Shown piece by piece: positions 1-11,000 of a stretch of 64,000 nt of DNA (its first letter is position 1; the number at the start of each line of letters is the position of its first letter). Under the pieces are notes generated by a model. It did no database searches and had not been told where the DNA came from. It saw only the letters and a program-made list of their open reading frames with translations. The stretch is from Actinopolymorpha cephalotaxi (GTDB lineage Bacteria; Actinomycetota; Actinomycetes; Propionibacteriales; Actinopolymorphaceae), in contig NZ_JACBZA010000001.1 of the NCBI RefSeq assembly GCF_013408535.1, forward strand, positions 2,936,850 through 3,000,849. Direction: 5' to 3'. The position numbers were made by a program, and so were the translations under genes.

Positions 1-1790
1 CGGCTGATCGGGCCCTGCCCCATGTCCGGGACACTCGCCATCGAACCGGCCGCCACGCCGTCGACGGGAGCGACCACGCGGTTGGCGGGGATGTCGTAGT
101 ACATCGAGGCGTCTCGCGCCCAGACGGCGTCCCCGACGGCCGGATCGTCCCGTAACCAGATCCGGTCCTTGACGAACGTCGTCGGCGCACTGGCGGTGTT
201 CCACTTCCATGACTCCATCACCACCGGACAGTGCATCCGGTCGGCGACCTTGACCCGCTCGGTGACACCGGGAGCCGTACCTCGGCGGGCGGTCGTCTCG
301 GTCACCCATCGGGCAAGCACCGTGGCGGTCTCCGGGTCGAGCAGGCCGTGCACCGGCCCCCAGTACCTGCGTGGGTTGTGCAGATGGAACAACGGGTCGG
401 CTGCGTGCGGGCCGGTGAGCGGCTCCAGTACGCCGGCCACTCCCTCGGTGCCGGCGTACCCCTGGAGGTGCCGAACGGCCCACTGCGTGGATCGCCCGTA
501 CTCGCGGTACGCGGCGGTTCCCTTGGCCGGAAGGCAGGTGAAGCCGACGAGGACCAGGTCGTCGTGCAGCTTCTCCACGTGGCTGCCCGGATCTCCGGCC
601 CGGACGGCACCGCCGTACTTCTTCGTGGCATCGGAGTCACCGGGCTGGAGGTAGAAGCCGCCGTATCTCGTCTCCAGGGCGTAGAGGTGGTCGCTCGGCC
701 AGGAGGGCACTCCTCCGGTGAGCGCGGCGGTGAGGAACGCGACGAAGTCGTCGGCCATCGACCGGATCACAGCCGCCTGGGCGGTCACGTCCGCGAGTGC
801 CGACTCGGCGGCTCCTTTGATTCCCTTCGTGCCACGGCGTTCGATGACCAGGAACAACCAGGCGACCAGGGTGAGGGCCTTGGCCACCGACTCCGCGGCC
901 TTGGCGTCCAGCGTGACCGTGGAGCCGGACTCGGTGTGCGGGATGGGTGGTTGGGCGGCCTTCACGAACGACGCGAACCGCGTGGTGACGTGGGGCGTTC
1001 CCGCCACCGGCGGGTCGAGGTAGTACCCGCGCAGGAGTGCGCCCACGCTGGCGATGCTCGGAGTGCCCACCGCGTGTGCGGCGAGTACCTGCGCGTCGAG
1101 ATCGCTGAGCAGGTCCTGCAGCGACATCTTCCGCACCAGCACCGACTTGCGGTGTTCCTCGCTCTGCGCCGCAGTCCACGGCGTACCGGCCGCCTCCGCC
1201 TTGATGCGCTCGGAGTTCCACTCGACGAACCATGAGGCGAGGTCACCCACCCAGGTGACGAGCCCCTGGATACCGGTGTCGAACATCTCACCCAGAGAGG
1301 GGTCCAGCATCGTCGCGACCATCCGCCAGGTGTTGAGCTCGCGCCGGTTGAACGCGAAGTCGATTCCGACGAACAGGTGACTGGTGTCAACCGGCGCTTG
1401 CTCGAACCCGGAATAGGGGGCGAACGGCGACCCCGTCATGATGTTGCCGGTCGAGTAGAGGCGGTCGAGTGTCGTCGCCGACACGTCCTTGGTGGTGAGC
1501 GGCGCGGCCAGTTTTTCGGTGTCGAACAGAACGTCGAACTTCGCGCCGGCCCCCTTGGTGAACCTGCTGTAGGCCAGCCGCCGGAGATTGAGGACGTTCC
1601 GTCGGAAGTCCTCGCGGGTGGGCGAGTTTCCTTCCATACGGTCGATCCAGACGAGATAGTCCGCCAGCCGAGCTGTGTAGGCCTTCACCTCCTCCGAGCC
1701 AACCGCCGGTCCGTCCTGCCACGCTTCCCGGTGCCGGCGGCGCAGCCGCATCGTCGCCGCCAGGCCAGCCGCCGAAGCTACCGTCCCCAT
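1..1790 (-). CDS. Large protein with peptidoglycan-binding-like segment (3' end beyond window)
   Basis: An open minus-strand frame runs from an ATG at 1790 (GGGGGA-type ribosome site just upstream) off the left edge without a stop; 596 residues are visible and the C-terminus is missing. There is no signal peptide. Most of it is alpha-helical and unrecognised. Around residues 395-450 a stretch with EKLHDDLVLVGF and STQWAVRHLQ looks like a degenerate PG_binding_1-type repeat, the fold that anchors enzymes and phage tail proteins to cell wall. It is the last visible gene of operon A, 67 bp after the 564-aa gene. I infer a structural or lytic part of the same assembly; a lysin activity cannot be judged without the C-terminus. 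Confidence 0.75.
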   Translation of the reverse strand, partial: MGTVASAAGLAATMRLRRRHREAWQDGPAVGSEEVKAYTARLADYLVWIDRMEGNSPTREDFRRNVLNLRRLAYSRFTKGAGAKFDVLFDTEKLAAPLTTKDVSATTLDRLYSTGNIMTGSPFAPYSGFEQAPVDTSHLFVGIDFAFNRRELNTWRMVATMLDPSLGEMFDTGIQGLVTWVGDLASWFVEWNSERIKAEAAGTPWTAAQSEEHRKSVLVRKMSLQDLLSDLDAQVLAAHAVGTPSIASVGALLRGYYLDPPVAGTPHVTTRFASFVKAAQPPIPHTESGSTVTLDAKAAESVAKALTLVAWLFLVIERRGTKGIKGAAESALADVTAQAAVIRSMADDFVAFLTAALTGGVPSWPSDHLYALETRYGGFYLQPGDSDATKKYGGAVRAGDPGSHVEKLHDDLVLVGFTCLPAKGTAAYREYGRSTQWAVRHLQGYAGTEGVAGVLEPLTGPHAADPLFHLHNPRRYWGPVHGLLDPETATVLARWVTETTARRGTAPGVTERVKVADRMHCPVVMESWKWNTASAPTTFVKDRIWLRDDPAVGDAVWARDASMYYDIPANRVVAPVDGVAAGSMASVPDMGQGPIS

Positions 1791-1857
1791 GCGTTCCCCC
1801 AGGTGTCACTCGTGTACGGCGCGGTGCCTACACAGTCTTGGTCCGTGTACGGCAACG

Positions 1858-3552
1858 TCAGTCGATGGTGTCGAAGCGCAGGCCGCTGGAACTCTGCCCG
1901 CGTCCGGCCCGCTTGCCGCGGCCGACCCAGAAGTAGGACTCCCCGCCGACCCATCTGGCGTACTGCGTGGTGCGGGTGACCACGGCCCCCTCGGACGGCA
2001 CCTCCTCCTCGGGCAGTTCGAGCGGTTCGCCCGGTCGCAGCAGCCGGCCGAGCGGGTTCAGCGGGACCGGTTGGCCGTCCCGCCCGGTGCGACTGAGGGT
2101 GGCGCGTCGCAGGTGGTTGGCGCCCGGCCGTACCTCCACCGGCAGCAGCGGGATCCAGTGCTCGGGTACGTCGGTCATCAGCCGGTAGGGCAGCCTTGCC
2201 GGGTCGGTGCCGTCACTGCCGATGACAGCGGTTCCGCCGGTTCCGTCGAAGGTGCGGGCAGCCGCGGCTTCGGCCCGATCGAGGGTGCGACCGACGGCGT
2301 TGGTGACTTTGCGTTCGATCGCCCATGCCTGGTTCGCGCCCTCGTCACGGGCGAACGCGACCTCCTCCAACGGGTCGCTCTCGAGCGTCTGGGCGAGCAC
2401 CGGCGCGACGAACAGGCCCGACTCCGCCGCAACTCCTCCCGAGGCGCTGAGCTGGAACAGTGACCATCCGGCGTCGCCCCTGCCATCGCCCTGGCCGGAC
2501 ACCAGGCACTGCTCGCCGAAGGTGTCCGCGACAACGACAGAGGTGACGCTCGTCAGCGAGCCGACCGGAACGTCGACGGGCACGACGTACCAGTCGTTGG
2601 CGTACACCGTGGCGAACTCAACCAGCAGCATGCGGGCGAGATCCTCCGGCGCGGTCTCGATCCCACCGAAGTTCACTCGGGCGTCCTCGAACTCCCAGTA
2701 ACGCCGAGAGGGCATCCCGGCGAAGAACGCCGGCGCCGGCAGGACAGTGCGGACGAGTTCTGTTCGGTCGGCCGGCGCCTGCAGCGGGGTTGCCTTGTCG
2801 TCGACGACGAACGAGTGCCAGTCCAGGCGCCCCCCGTCGTACGCGGGTGCGCCGAGGGTGATCTGCTGCCCGCCGCGGTCTGCGCCAACGGCGAACTCGT
2901 ACTCCATGCGAGCGGGCTTCCACGCGGACCGCTCCGGCGGCACGGTCGACAGCCGGGACTTCGCCCACCCGAGCCAGCGCACCGCGACCTGCCGGGCGGT
3001 CTCGGCATCCGCGCCCTGCAGCCCCCACTCGGGCAGGCCGTCCGGCAGCGTCACTCCCAGCGCGTCCGCCAGGGCGGCTCCGTCGGGGACGCGACCTGAG
3101 ACCACCGCCAGGTAACGACGGGCGGAAGCGTCGACGAGCGGGCCGACCGGCGCCTCGTCCGCCCGCAACGGGTACGCGGCCACGATGGCGTCGGCCACCG
3201 CGCCCGTCAACCCGGCGGCGGCTAGCATACGCAGGAAGTGCTGCCCGGCTTCGGCGGCTGCACGCAGATCCGGTGCGGGTTCCTCCCGCTCGACCAGGAC
3301 CTCCAGCGGTGTGGCGCCGTCGTAGTCCTCGGCGACGAGGTCGGCACCGGGACGGAACCTGGTTACGCGGTCGGAGGTGGCGCGGACTCGGACCCAGACG
3401 GGCGACCCGGCGTCGTCGCCGAGGAACTCCCCGAACTGCCACTGTCGCGCCAGCGTCCACAGCGGGTCGTGTACCTGCGCCTCCAGCGCCGGCCGCATGT
3501 CGCCGGCACGGGCCCGTGGCTCGATCCGGGTCCAGGTGGTGATGGACGACAT
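1858..3552 (-). CDS. Conserved hypothetical protein, LARQWQFGEF family, operon A
   Basis: 564 aa, starting at an ATG three bases after the stop of the 1501-aa gene, with GAGGTG as ribosome site, so translation is probably coupled. The N-terminus has the motif DPLWTLARQWQFGEFLGDD and the C-terminus has WIPLLPVEV, LPEEEVPSEG and SSGLRFD, which I remember as conserved positions of an unnamed bacterial family; no function is known to me. No signal peptide, membrane segment or catalytic motif is evident. It sits between two much larger scaffold-like proteins, so a structural role in the same complex is the simplest inference. Confidence 0.85.
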   Translation of the reverse strand: MSSITTWTRIEPRARAGDMRPALEAQVHDPLWTLARQWQFGEFLGDDAGSPVWVRVRATSDRVTRFRPGADLVAEDYDGATPLEVLVEREEPAPDLRAAAEAGQHFLRMLAAAGLTGAVADAIVAAYPLRADEAPVGPLVDASARRYLAVVSGRVPDGAALADALGVTLPDGLPEWGLQGADAETARQVAVRWLGWAKSRLSTVPPERSAWKPARMEYEFAVGADRGGQQITLGAPAYDGGRLDWHSFVVDDKATPLQAPADRTELVRTVLPAPAFFAGMPSRRYWEFEDARVNFGGIETAPEDLARMLLVEFATVYANDWYVVPVDVPVGSLTSVTSVVVADTFGEQCLVSGQGDGRGDAGWSLFQLSASGGVAAESGLFVAPVLAQTLESDPLEEVAFARDEGANQAWAIERKVTNAVGRTLDRAEAAAARTFDGTGGTAVIGSDGTDPARLPYRLMTDVPEHWIPLLPVEVRPGANHLRRATLSRTGRDGQPVPLNPLGRLLRPGEPLELPEEEVPSEGAVVTRTTQYARWVGGESYFWVGRGKRAGRGQSSSGLRFDTID

Positions 3553-3555
3553 GGG

Positions 3556-6500
3556 TCACCTCGCCAATGTGCGGGAGAAGTCGGTCGCGGTCGCGTCGGT
3601 GCCGACCACGTTCATCGGGAGTACGGCCGCGGGCAGGAGTTGTCCGACGTCGGTGAGGGCGTCGGGGTTGGTGGGATGCAGGGCCTCCAGGTCGACAGCC
3701 CGCAGCTGGGCCAGGGCAAGCGCCTCCTCGACCGTCTCCCCGAGGATGTCCGGATCCCAGGTGGGCCGTCCGTCCGGTGGTACGGCCAACAGCATCGTGT
3801 TCGGCGGCGCGGCGTTCGGGCTGTCCACGCTCAGTGCGATGCCGGTGGTCTCCGCTGCGGCCGGAAGGACCTCTGCCCACTCGTCCACGACGAACCCGGT
3901 GAGACCGGAATCCATGCTCACCCGGCCGGACCACGGGTCAGCGAGCGGTGCGTGCACGAGCAGAGAGACACGGCTTCCTGCCACACGCGGCCCCTCGAAC
4001 CGAAGGCCGAGCCAACGGTCACCCTGTGCGTACGGCAGTTGGGCGACACGCAGGTCAAGAGTGTCGCCGGCGCCCAGCGCCTCCGCATAGCCGACGCTGG
4101 TGACCAGCCGGTCGACGCCTCGGCGGACGCGGCCGACCGAGGTGAGCCAGGCTGCGGCCGCCGTCGGGTCGCCGCCCTGGAGTTCGGCGCTGCGGGCGAG
4201 CACCTGTTCGAGCGCCACGCCGTTGGGCGGGGTGAAACTACCGAGCAGGGGCACCTGCCGACCGATCAGAGCGGACAGGATGTCCCGACCGGACTCCGCG
4301 ATGTCAGCTTGTTGGATCCGGCGGCCCAGTTCGGTGGTGGCCGAGGACGCGAGGGCGGCTAGCTCGGCATCTGCTGCCCACGGCGCCGGCAGCACCCCGG
4401 GGATGCCGAGCAGAGCCGCGCGTCGCAGGCCATCCCGTCGCTGTCCGGGGACGCGCAGTGCTGCGAGCGCGGTGTCGGTGACTGCCCGGACAGCGTCCGC
4501 CCGGGTGGCGAACTCGTCGACGGCCTCGCTCTCCTCGGCCTGCCCGCCGGCAGAGGCGACGGACTCCGGCAGGTCGAGGTCCGCGACGGCCAGCGGCCGA
4601 GCCGAACTCACCAGATCACGTGCGGCCGTGGCGGCCTCGAGCAGTTCCGGCAGCCCGAGAACGTCACTCCCCCACTCCGGTGCCCGATCGGCGAACAGGG
4701 TGAGTCGAGCTCCGTCCGGAACGTCCGCTCGGTCCGCGGCACGGAGCAGCAGCAGGCGTTCGAGGTCGCACCCGGCCGGTGCGCCGGCTCCGACCGAGAG
4801 CGCGGCCACGTCGAGGGCGGAAAGGTCGAGTTCACTCAGCGAGAACTCCACGATGCTCACCGCCTCACTCCCCCCGTCACCCGCCCCGGCGTCCACGCGC
4901 ACTCGGACGCGGACACGCGTCGATGCCGGCAGCAGGCTGGACATCCACGCGTCGGCCTCCGGGGAGGCGACAGCGCGTGCCTGCGCGGTAGCGTCGACCG
5001 GCCACCGGGTTGGGTCCGCGCACGACCCGGCGGGCAGGACGGTCACGACTCGGTGGGTCAGCGCGACACCGGTCCGCGGCGTACGAACCGACTCCAGTTC
5101 GGGTGGCGGCGCCTCACCGCGGCCGAGCGCGTCCAATGTTGCCCCCGCTCGCAGCGGGTTACCGAGGACCGCCTGATGTACGCCTTCGACCAGCAGCGCG
5201 TCCGCCACGGAATCGACCGCGTCGTCCAGGTCGTCGAGCACCTGGGCGAGTGCGGCGATCTGGTCGGTCTGGTTCGCGGGTACGCCGACGTCGCGGACCA
5301 GGTCCAGGCGGCCCGCCTTGCGAAGCCGGTGCAACGCCAAGCCGTCGACGACCGACGTCGTGGTGATGGCTTCGCTGACCTGACCCTCAGGGTCGAGCGC
5401 CGATCCCCGCAGCGGCGCGACCGCCCGGAAGCGATCGATGTGGGCCGCCAGTGCCGGCAGCGGGTGGTCCTGGACGGCGCGTTCGAACCGGTAACCCAGC
5501 AGGGTGCCGAGCGGCTGGCCCTGGCGTACGCCGTCGAGGATCCAGGCTGCGGTGCGTACCCGGTCCGAAGGCAGGGAGACCGCGAGCGGCCCGGTGGGGT
5601 CCTCTCCGTGGGCACGGTGCCCCGAGCGAAGGACCGCCGCGGTGGTGGCTTGCGCCAGCGAGGGCGCGTGCACGAATCCGGGCGAGTCTGGAATCCGGGT
5701 GAGCGGTCCGGGCTCGTTCGGCGGCAGTTCGTCCGCCGGAACGGCCGGCCGGGTGGGACGAGGGCGTACGTCGGTCACCCAGCCGAAACCGCCCACGTGC
5801 ACCCCGGTCGGCTGTCCGCCGGCGGGTCGGCGTAGCCAGGCCAGCCGTTTGGTGGCCAGCGAGGTGATCCAGGCGTCCAGGCGGTGCGATGCGGCGTCGA
5901 GAGTCTGCGCCATCGTTCGTTCGAGATCGCGTGCCGGGACGTTCACCAGCGCGGTGATCGCCGAGCGCGCCTCCCACAGGTCGGCTGCGCCGACGTCGCG
6001 GGTGGACTCCTGTCCGGCGAGGTACGCCCCGACGGCCTGAGTCGAGCCGGGCCGCTGACGCTGCAGCCTGCGCCACGCGGTCGGCGTGTCGGTGCCAGGG
6101 ACGACGTCGACGAGTTCGGCCTCCGCCCGCTCCGCGAGTGGCGTGCCGAGAATGCGGTCGGCGGCGATGACGTACTCCGCGAGCAGCGACTGGCGCAGCA
6201 GCCGGTACAGCAGCGGCGTGCGCTCCGGTGCAACCACGTCGACCGCGTCACGCAGCCACTCCGCCGTGCGGACGGCCGCGGTGAGGTTGCGCAGGTACGC
6301 CGACGGCTCGGCGCCGTCTGCACGTACCCACGGCAGGTCGAGCGGGAACGACTCGCGGGCATGGACGAGCTGCGTCACCCGGACGTCGAACGGAGTGAGC
6401 CCGAGCCGCTGTCCCAGGGCGGCGGCGCCGACGGCGAGTTCGGTCCGCCACTCCTGCCGCAGCTCGAGTTCTGCGAACCGCCACAGGTAGGCGACGTACT

Positions 6501-8061
6501 CCGCCCCGAGCGCGTTGCGGCCGAACAGCCGGCGAGCCAGCGGCGACATCGCCAGCAGCCGCACGAGGGTCAGGTCCGGTCGGGTGTCGTCCGGCCTGAT
6601 CCTCGGCACCGCCTGGGTGTCGGCCACGGCAGGCTCGAAGACCAACTGCCGCACCCGGCCCAGGAACCCGACCACGGCCGGGTCCATGCGACGCCGTCCG
6701 AGCGCGCTTCCCTCCACGTCGGCCCAGCGCCGTAACGGCAGGACGGGCAGGATGCCGTAGGGCTGGGACCCGATCCGCAGCGCGGGCACCGGGCCGTTGG
6801 GCCGCAAGTAGTCCATCGCGTGCTCCCGCGCCCCACGCACGGCGGCTTCGGAGAACCGCCCGGCGGTCAGTTGGCTGAGGAAGTACCCCCAGGTCGTTCC
6901 CCACAGCGCGGTGACCATCGCTCTGGCGGTGACGTCGTCGGTGCCGTCGCCGCCACGCACACGACGCAGCGGCGTGGCGCTGCCCGGCCGTGGCGCGGGC
7001 GGCGGAGGCGTTCCGGGTTCCCCCTCCGGCGGAACGGGCGGCTCCGTCAGGTCGAGTCCCAAAGCGGCGGCGAGTACGTGCGAGTTGGTGTCGCCCCGGT
7101 CGTCCCGATCGGGTTGCTCTACGGACAAACGCACCTGGTACGCCGCCGCGTGGGCGGGATCGTTGCGGCTGTACGCGGACGAGGTCGTCTCGGTGTTGTT
7201 GGTCGCGGCACCGGGCGGTACGTATCCCAGGCCGCGGGTGTGGTACTGCGCGGTGATCAGGTCCGCGAGCGCCTGGGTGGACGCCACCGGTCGTCCCGTG
7301 GCGGGGTCCGTCGCGTCCTCGCGCACGCCGTACACGAAGATGCGGGCGTACCCACCCGCCGGCCGGGGCAACCGGATGCCCATGCCCACGGCCTCGGCTT
7401 GGTCGAAGTCGACGAGCCAGCGGATCGCGTCGTCAACCGGCGGTTGCGTACGCGGATCCACACCGGGCTCAGTGGCCGCGGTCGTGGTCGAGGTGGTGGT
7501 CGAGTCCGAGGCAGGGTCGGGTGCCGGGTTCGGATCGGGTCCGACGGCGAGACTCGCCGGGATGTCCCCGCCGACCACCCGAACGACCGGTTCGGCCGGG
7601 CCGAGTGGATAGGCGACGACGTACCAGCGAGACGGCAGGCACCCGGCCGTGGCCCGCCGTGTCCAGGTCGTGGTCCGCAGGGACACGTCCGGGATGGCCG
7701 GCGGCGGCGCTAGGCTCGGGTCGGTGCCGGGCGCGGGCCGGTCGCCGGGGTTCGTCGGCTCGGTCACCCGGGCGATCCAGGCCGCCCGCTCCGCGCCGAA
7801 CCGCGTGGCGAGTTCCGCCCAGCCGGCGTCCTCCACACCGGTGTCGGCACCGGCCGTCCACACCGTGGTCCAGTAGCGGCGCGCCCAGTCCGCCTCGTCG
7901 GCGGTGAGGTCGCGTTCGTGGCTGTCGACGTGCAGGTCGTCCGGATACACCCGGAGCAGCAACTGGGTCGGGGTGAACCTGGTCTCGAGACGCACCGGCA
8001 ACAACAGCACCGGCCAGGCGGTCGAGAGGGTCCAGAGGTTGGTGGCGCCAGGATCGCTCAT
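3556..8061 (-). CDS. Giant conserved hypothetical protein (1501 aa), operon A
   Basis: 1501 aa; its ATG overlaps the TGA of the preceding 1715-aa gene (ATGA), so the two are translationally coupled. The N-terminus begins with a motif VLLLPVRLETRFTP followed by LRVYPDDLHVDSHERDLT. About residues 145-220 there is a low-complexity Pro/Asp/Thr stretch with repeated ST pairs, then a mainly helical body with segments such as RIGSQPYGILPVLPL. No signal peptide, transmembrane helix, ATPase or nuclease motif is seen. The family looks ordinary in codon use compared with its neighbours. Function unknown; size, lack of export signal and operon position suggest a particle or scaffold component. Confidence 0.85.
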   Translation of the reverse strand: MSDPGATNLWTLSTAWPVLLLPVRLETRFTPTQLLLRVYPDDLHVDSHERDLTADEADWARRYWTTVWTAGADTGVEDAGWAELATRFGAERAAWIARVTEPTNPGDRPAPGTDPSLAPPPAIPDVSLRTTTWTRRATAGCLPSRWYVVAYPLGPAEPVVRVVGGDIPASLAVGPDPNPAPDPASDSTTTSTTTAATEPGVDPRTQPPVDDAIRWLVDFDQAEAVGMGIRLPRPAGGYARIFVYGVREDATDPATGRPVASTQALADLITAQYHTRGLGYVPPGAATNNTETTSSAYSRNDPAHAAAYQVRLSVEQPDRDDRGDTNSHVLAAALGLDLTEPPVPPEGEPGTPPPPAPRPGSATPLRRVRGGDGTDDVTARAMVTALWGTTWGYFLSQLTAGRFSEAAVRGAREHAMDYLRPNGPVPALRIGSQPYGILPVLPLRRWADVEGSALGRRRMDPAVVGFLGRVRQLVFEPAVADTQAVPRIRPDDTRPDLTLVRLLAMSPLARRLFGRNALGAEYVAYLWRFAELELRQEWRTELAVGAAALGQRLGLTPFDVRVTQLVHARESFPLDLPWVRADGAEPSAYLRNLTAAVRTAEWLRDAVDVVAPERTPLLYRLLRQSLLAEYVIAADRILGTPLAERAEAELVDVVPGTDTPTAWRRLQRQRPGSTQAVGAYLAGQESTRDVGAADLWEARSAITALVNVPARDLERTMAQTLDAASHRLDAWITSLATKRLAWLRRPAGGQPTGVHVGGFGWVTDVRPRPTRPAVPADELPPNEPGPLTRIPDSPGFVHAPSLAQATTAAVLRSGHRAHGEDPTGPLAVSLPSDRVRTAAWILDGVRQGQPLGTLLGYRFERAVQDHPLPALAAHIDRFRAVAPLRGSALDPEGQVSEAITTTSVVDGLALHRLRKAGRLDLVRDVGVPANQTDQIAALAQVLDDLDDAVDSVADALLVEGVHQAVLGNPLRAGATLDALGRGEAPPPELESVRTPRTGVALTHRVVTVLPAGSCADPTRWPVDATAQARAVASPEADAWMSSLLPASTRVRVRVRVDAGAGDGGSEAVSIVEFSLSELDLSALDVAALSVGAGAPAGCDLERLLLLRAADRADVPDGARLTLFADRAPEWGSDVLGLPELLEAATAARDLVSSARPLAVADLDLPESVASAGGQAEESEAVDEFATRADAVRAVTDTALAALRVPGQRRDGLRRAALLGIPGVLPAPWAADAELAALASSATTELGRRIQQADIAESGRDILSALIGRQVPLLGSFTPPNGVALEQVLARSAELQGGDPTAAAAWLTSVGRVRRGVDRLVTSVGYAEALGAGDTLDLRVAQLPYAQGDRWLGLRFEGPRVAGSRVSLLVHAPLADPWSGRVSMDSGLTGFVVDEWAEVLPAAAETTGIALSVDSPNAAPPNTMLLAVPPDGRPTWDPDILGETVEEALALAQLRAVDLEALHPTNPDALTDVGQLLPAAVLPMNVVGTDATATDFSRTLAR

Positions 8062-11000
8062 GAGATGTCCGCCGGGATCGGTGGGAGGGAAAGGAGGTTG
8101 TTGGGCGCGTCGCCGTCGGCGCGGGTCCGGAGGTAGGAGCGGCCGAGGTGGGTGTGCGAAACCACCACGTCGACCGGATCTCCGGTGGGTTCCTCGACGT
8201 AGAACCGTTCACGGCGAGCGATGGCGGCCACCACCTCGTCCACGCTCGCCCGCCACCATGTGCCGTCGGGGTAGCGACCCGCGACCGCGCGTATCCGCGT
8301 CTGTGGATCACCGGCGGTGCGCCTACGCACGTGCGTGATTCGCCACCCGTCGCCCACGCCGGGCGGCAGCAGAGCGGTCGCGTGGTAGGCCACCCGCACC
8401 GGCTGCTGCAGGTGGATGTGCGCCATGTGGGCCGAGTTGTGGCCCCACGTCACCGACGGCGCCTCGGAGTCGGTCGCCAGCGGGCGTTCGGGCATGCCGA
8501 ACGGTGCGTGCAGCACCGGCACGTGTCCGAGGTGATCGAGTGCCTGCTGGTCGCCTGCGACCGCGGCCCAGCTGAGGTCGCGCCAGGTGGCCGGCGCGGT
8601 GCCGTAGCCGGGATCCTTGTCCGGAGGGACGTCCATGCCGAACCTCGGAGCACTGGGTTGTTCCTCGAAGACGAAGAACCAGCCCGGGTCGCCGGCGCCG
8701 CCACGCGCCTGCTCGACGGTGAAGGGAAAACCGACGAAGAGGATGTCGGGTTCCAGCATTCCCTGAAAGGCCGGCTCCTGGCGTTCACTGCCGAGGCGGA
8801 CGGGGCCGCCGGGCACCGCAGGCGGCAGCGCTCGACGAGCGTGCAGGCCGAGCGAAGGGAACCGGCGTACGACCTCGCCACGGACGAGCAGGACGGCACC
8901 GTTGCCGGCGCCGGTCGTCGCCACCTGACCGAGGTGCGCGGACCCCGGCCACTGCGCGACCGGCGGGATGTCCGCAGTGTCCCCCGTGGTCCCGTCAGCG
9001 CCGCGGGAGTCCCAGAACTCCCGGAAGGCGGTCGCCCTCCGGTCGGTCGGGAACTCCCTCCACAGCAGTTCACGGCCGAGCTCGTGATTGGCGCCCACCA
9101 GGAACGCCTCCACGAACGCCGGGTTGGCCCGCAGCAATGTGACCGTGTCCAGCGGGACGTTCCCGGCCCCGGGCAGCAGGTGCTCCTGCCCCAACTCGGC
9201 GAGCAGCTCCGACATCGGTTGACCGAACCGCGGCGGCACCAGCAGCTGGCCGAGCGGGTCGGTCAGCTCCGCGTCCGCGAGGTCGATGCCCGTGAGCCGG
9301 GAGGTGACCCGGGCGGTCACCGTGAGGTCGGGAACGAGGGCCTGCCGGACGTCACCGGCGATCCGGCCGAGCGCCAGGGCCTGTTCGTCGTCGGCGGCGG
9401 CGACCTCCTGCGCCCGATGCACCGCGGTGAGGTTCGCCAACGTGGCGGTGCGGAACCGGGTTGCCATCTCCCGCTTCTGTCCGAGCAGGGCGTTGTCCAG
9501 GTCGGCGATGGCGATGCTTCCCCCCTGGTTCTCCCACCCGAACCAACCGCCGGCGTGGATCGGAGTGGCCGGCCCCCACCGCGCCGGGTCACCGGCCGCG
9601 TTGCAGTCCCAGCCGATCCGGTAGTACGCGCGGTTGTCCATCTCGGGGTTCTCCAGGTGGAAGACCACGAGGTCCGGCTGGGCGGTGCCGCTGACGTCGG
9701 CGACCGCGATGCCCGCGCCGGCGACGCTCGCCCCGAAGCTGCCGGGGATCTGTTTGATCGGACTCCAGCCGCCGGTCACTTTGCCGCGGGCGTTCAACTG
9801 CCAGCCGATCCGGTACGACGCACGCACCGCCCCGCCGACCTGTTCCATTAGCAGGACCGTGAGTTCTGGGCGAAGGTCACCGTTGAGGTCGTCGACGGAC
9901 ACCCCCATGCCGACGACCGGCGGCGCGGTCGCGGCGGTACGGGTTTCCCAGGGCACCTCCACCGACTCCGACCATCCGCCCTCGGCCGCACCGGAGTCGG
10001 GGTTGATGCGCCAGCCGATCCGCAGGTACAGCCGGCGGTCGGCCGGCGCACCGCTGACGTAGACGACGACGAGTTCCTGCCGCCCGTCACCGTCGAGGTC
10101 GGCAAGGGTGGCCGTGCCGTTCTCGACGCGGTAGCTGATGCTCAGCGCGCCACTGGAGCCGTAGAACGTCGACATCGGCGTCGGCATCCGGCGTTCGTCG
10201 GTCCAGTAGGCGGGGTTACCGTCGGCGTCGAGGTTGCGGCCGATCCGCCACTTTCCGAAGTTGCCGTAACCCGGGATTTCCTCGATCCAGAACTGCAGCA
10301 GGTCCGGGCGTCCGGAGTTTCCGTCGAGGTCGGCGACCGCCAGCGCGAAACCCTGTGTGGGGTCGCCGACGCGGTAGGGCAGCGCGGGCCTCAGCTCCCA
10401 CCCGCCGCGTACCTCGCCGTCGAAGCCGACGTCGCGCCCGAACCGCACGTACGCCGGGTTGACTCCGCCGGGGTTGTCGACGTGCCCGATCACGAGGTTG
10501 GACATGAAGCCGAGCCGCGGCCGCCACCGGATGTGCGCGGACGGAGTGGCGTCGGGGTGGCCGCGCCCGCCGAACACGGGCTGGCCGAGGTCCTGCCAGG
10601 TGGGTGCGCCGCCGCGGAGCAGACGTACCAGCCTGGACTGGCCGACGCCGTACACGTCGGCGCCGGCTATGACCGCCTGCATACCCCAGGCGGGGTCGGT
10701 CGGCGGCGGCCCGCTCGGTGTCTGCCAGCTCCCACCCGCGGCCAGCGCCATGACGGTCTGCGCGGTGGACTTGACCAGCAGAGAACCGTCGGGTGCCCGT
10801 CCGAGGAGCGCCCCGGCGGGCTGCGGCGGCGACTGCGCGAGCCACAGGTCCCCCATCAGGATGACCCGCATCGTCAGGTAGAGCTTCCCGTCGGTGGCCA
10901 TCGCGGCGAGGTAGGTGCCGACTTCGGCGATCCTGCCGGTGACCCGGACGTACGTCGACGGCTTGCCGTGGCTCGTCCACACCCAGCCGTTGCCGGAGTT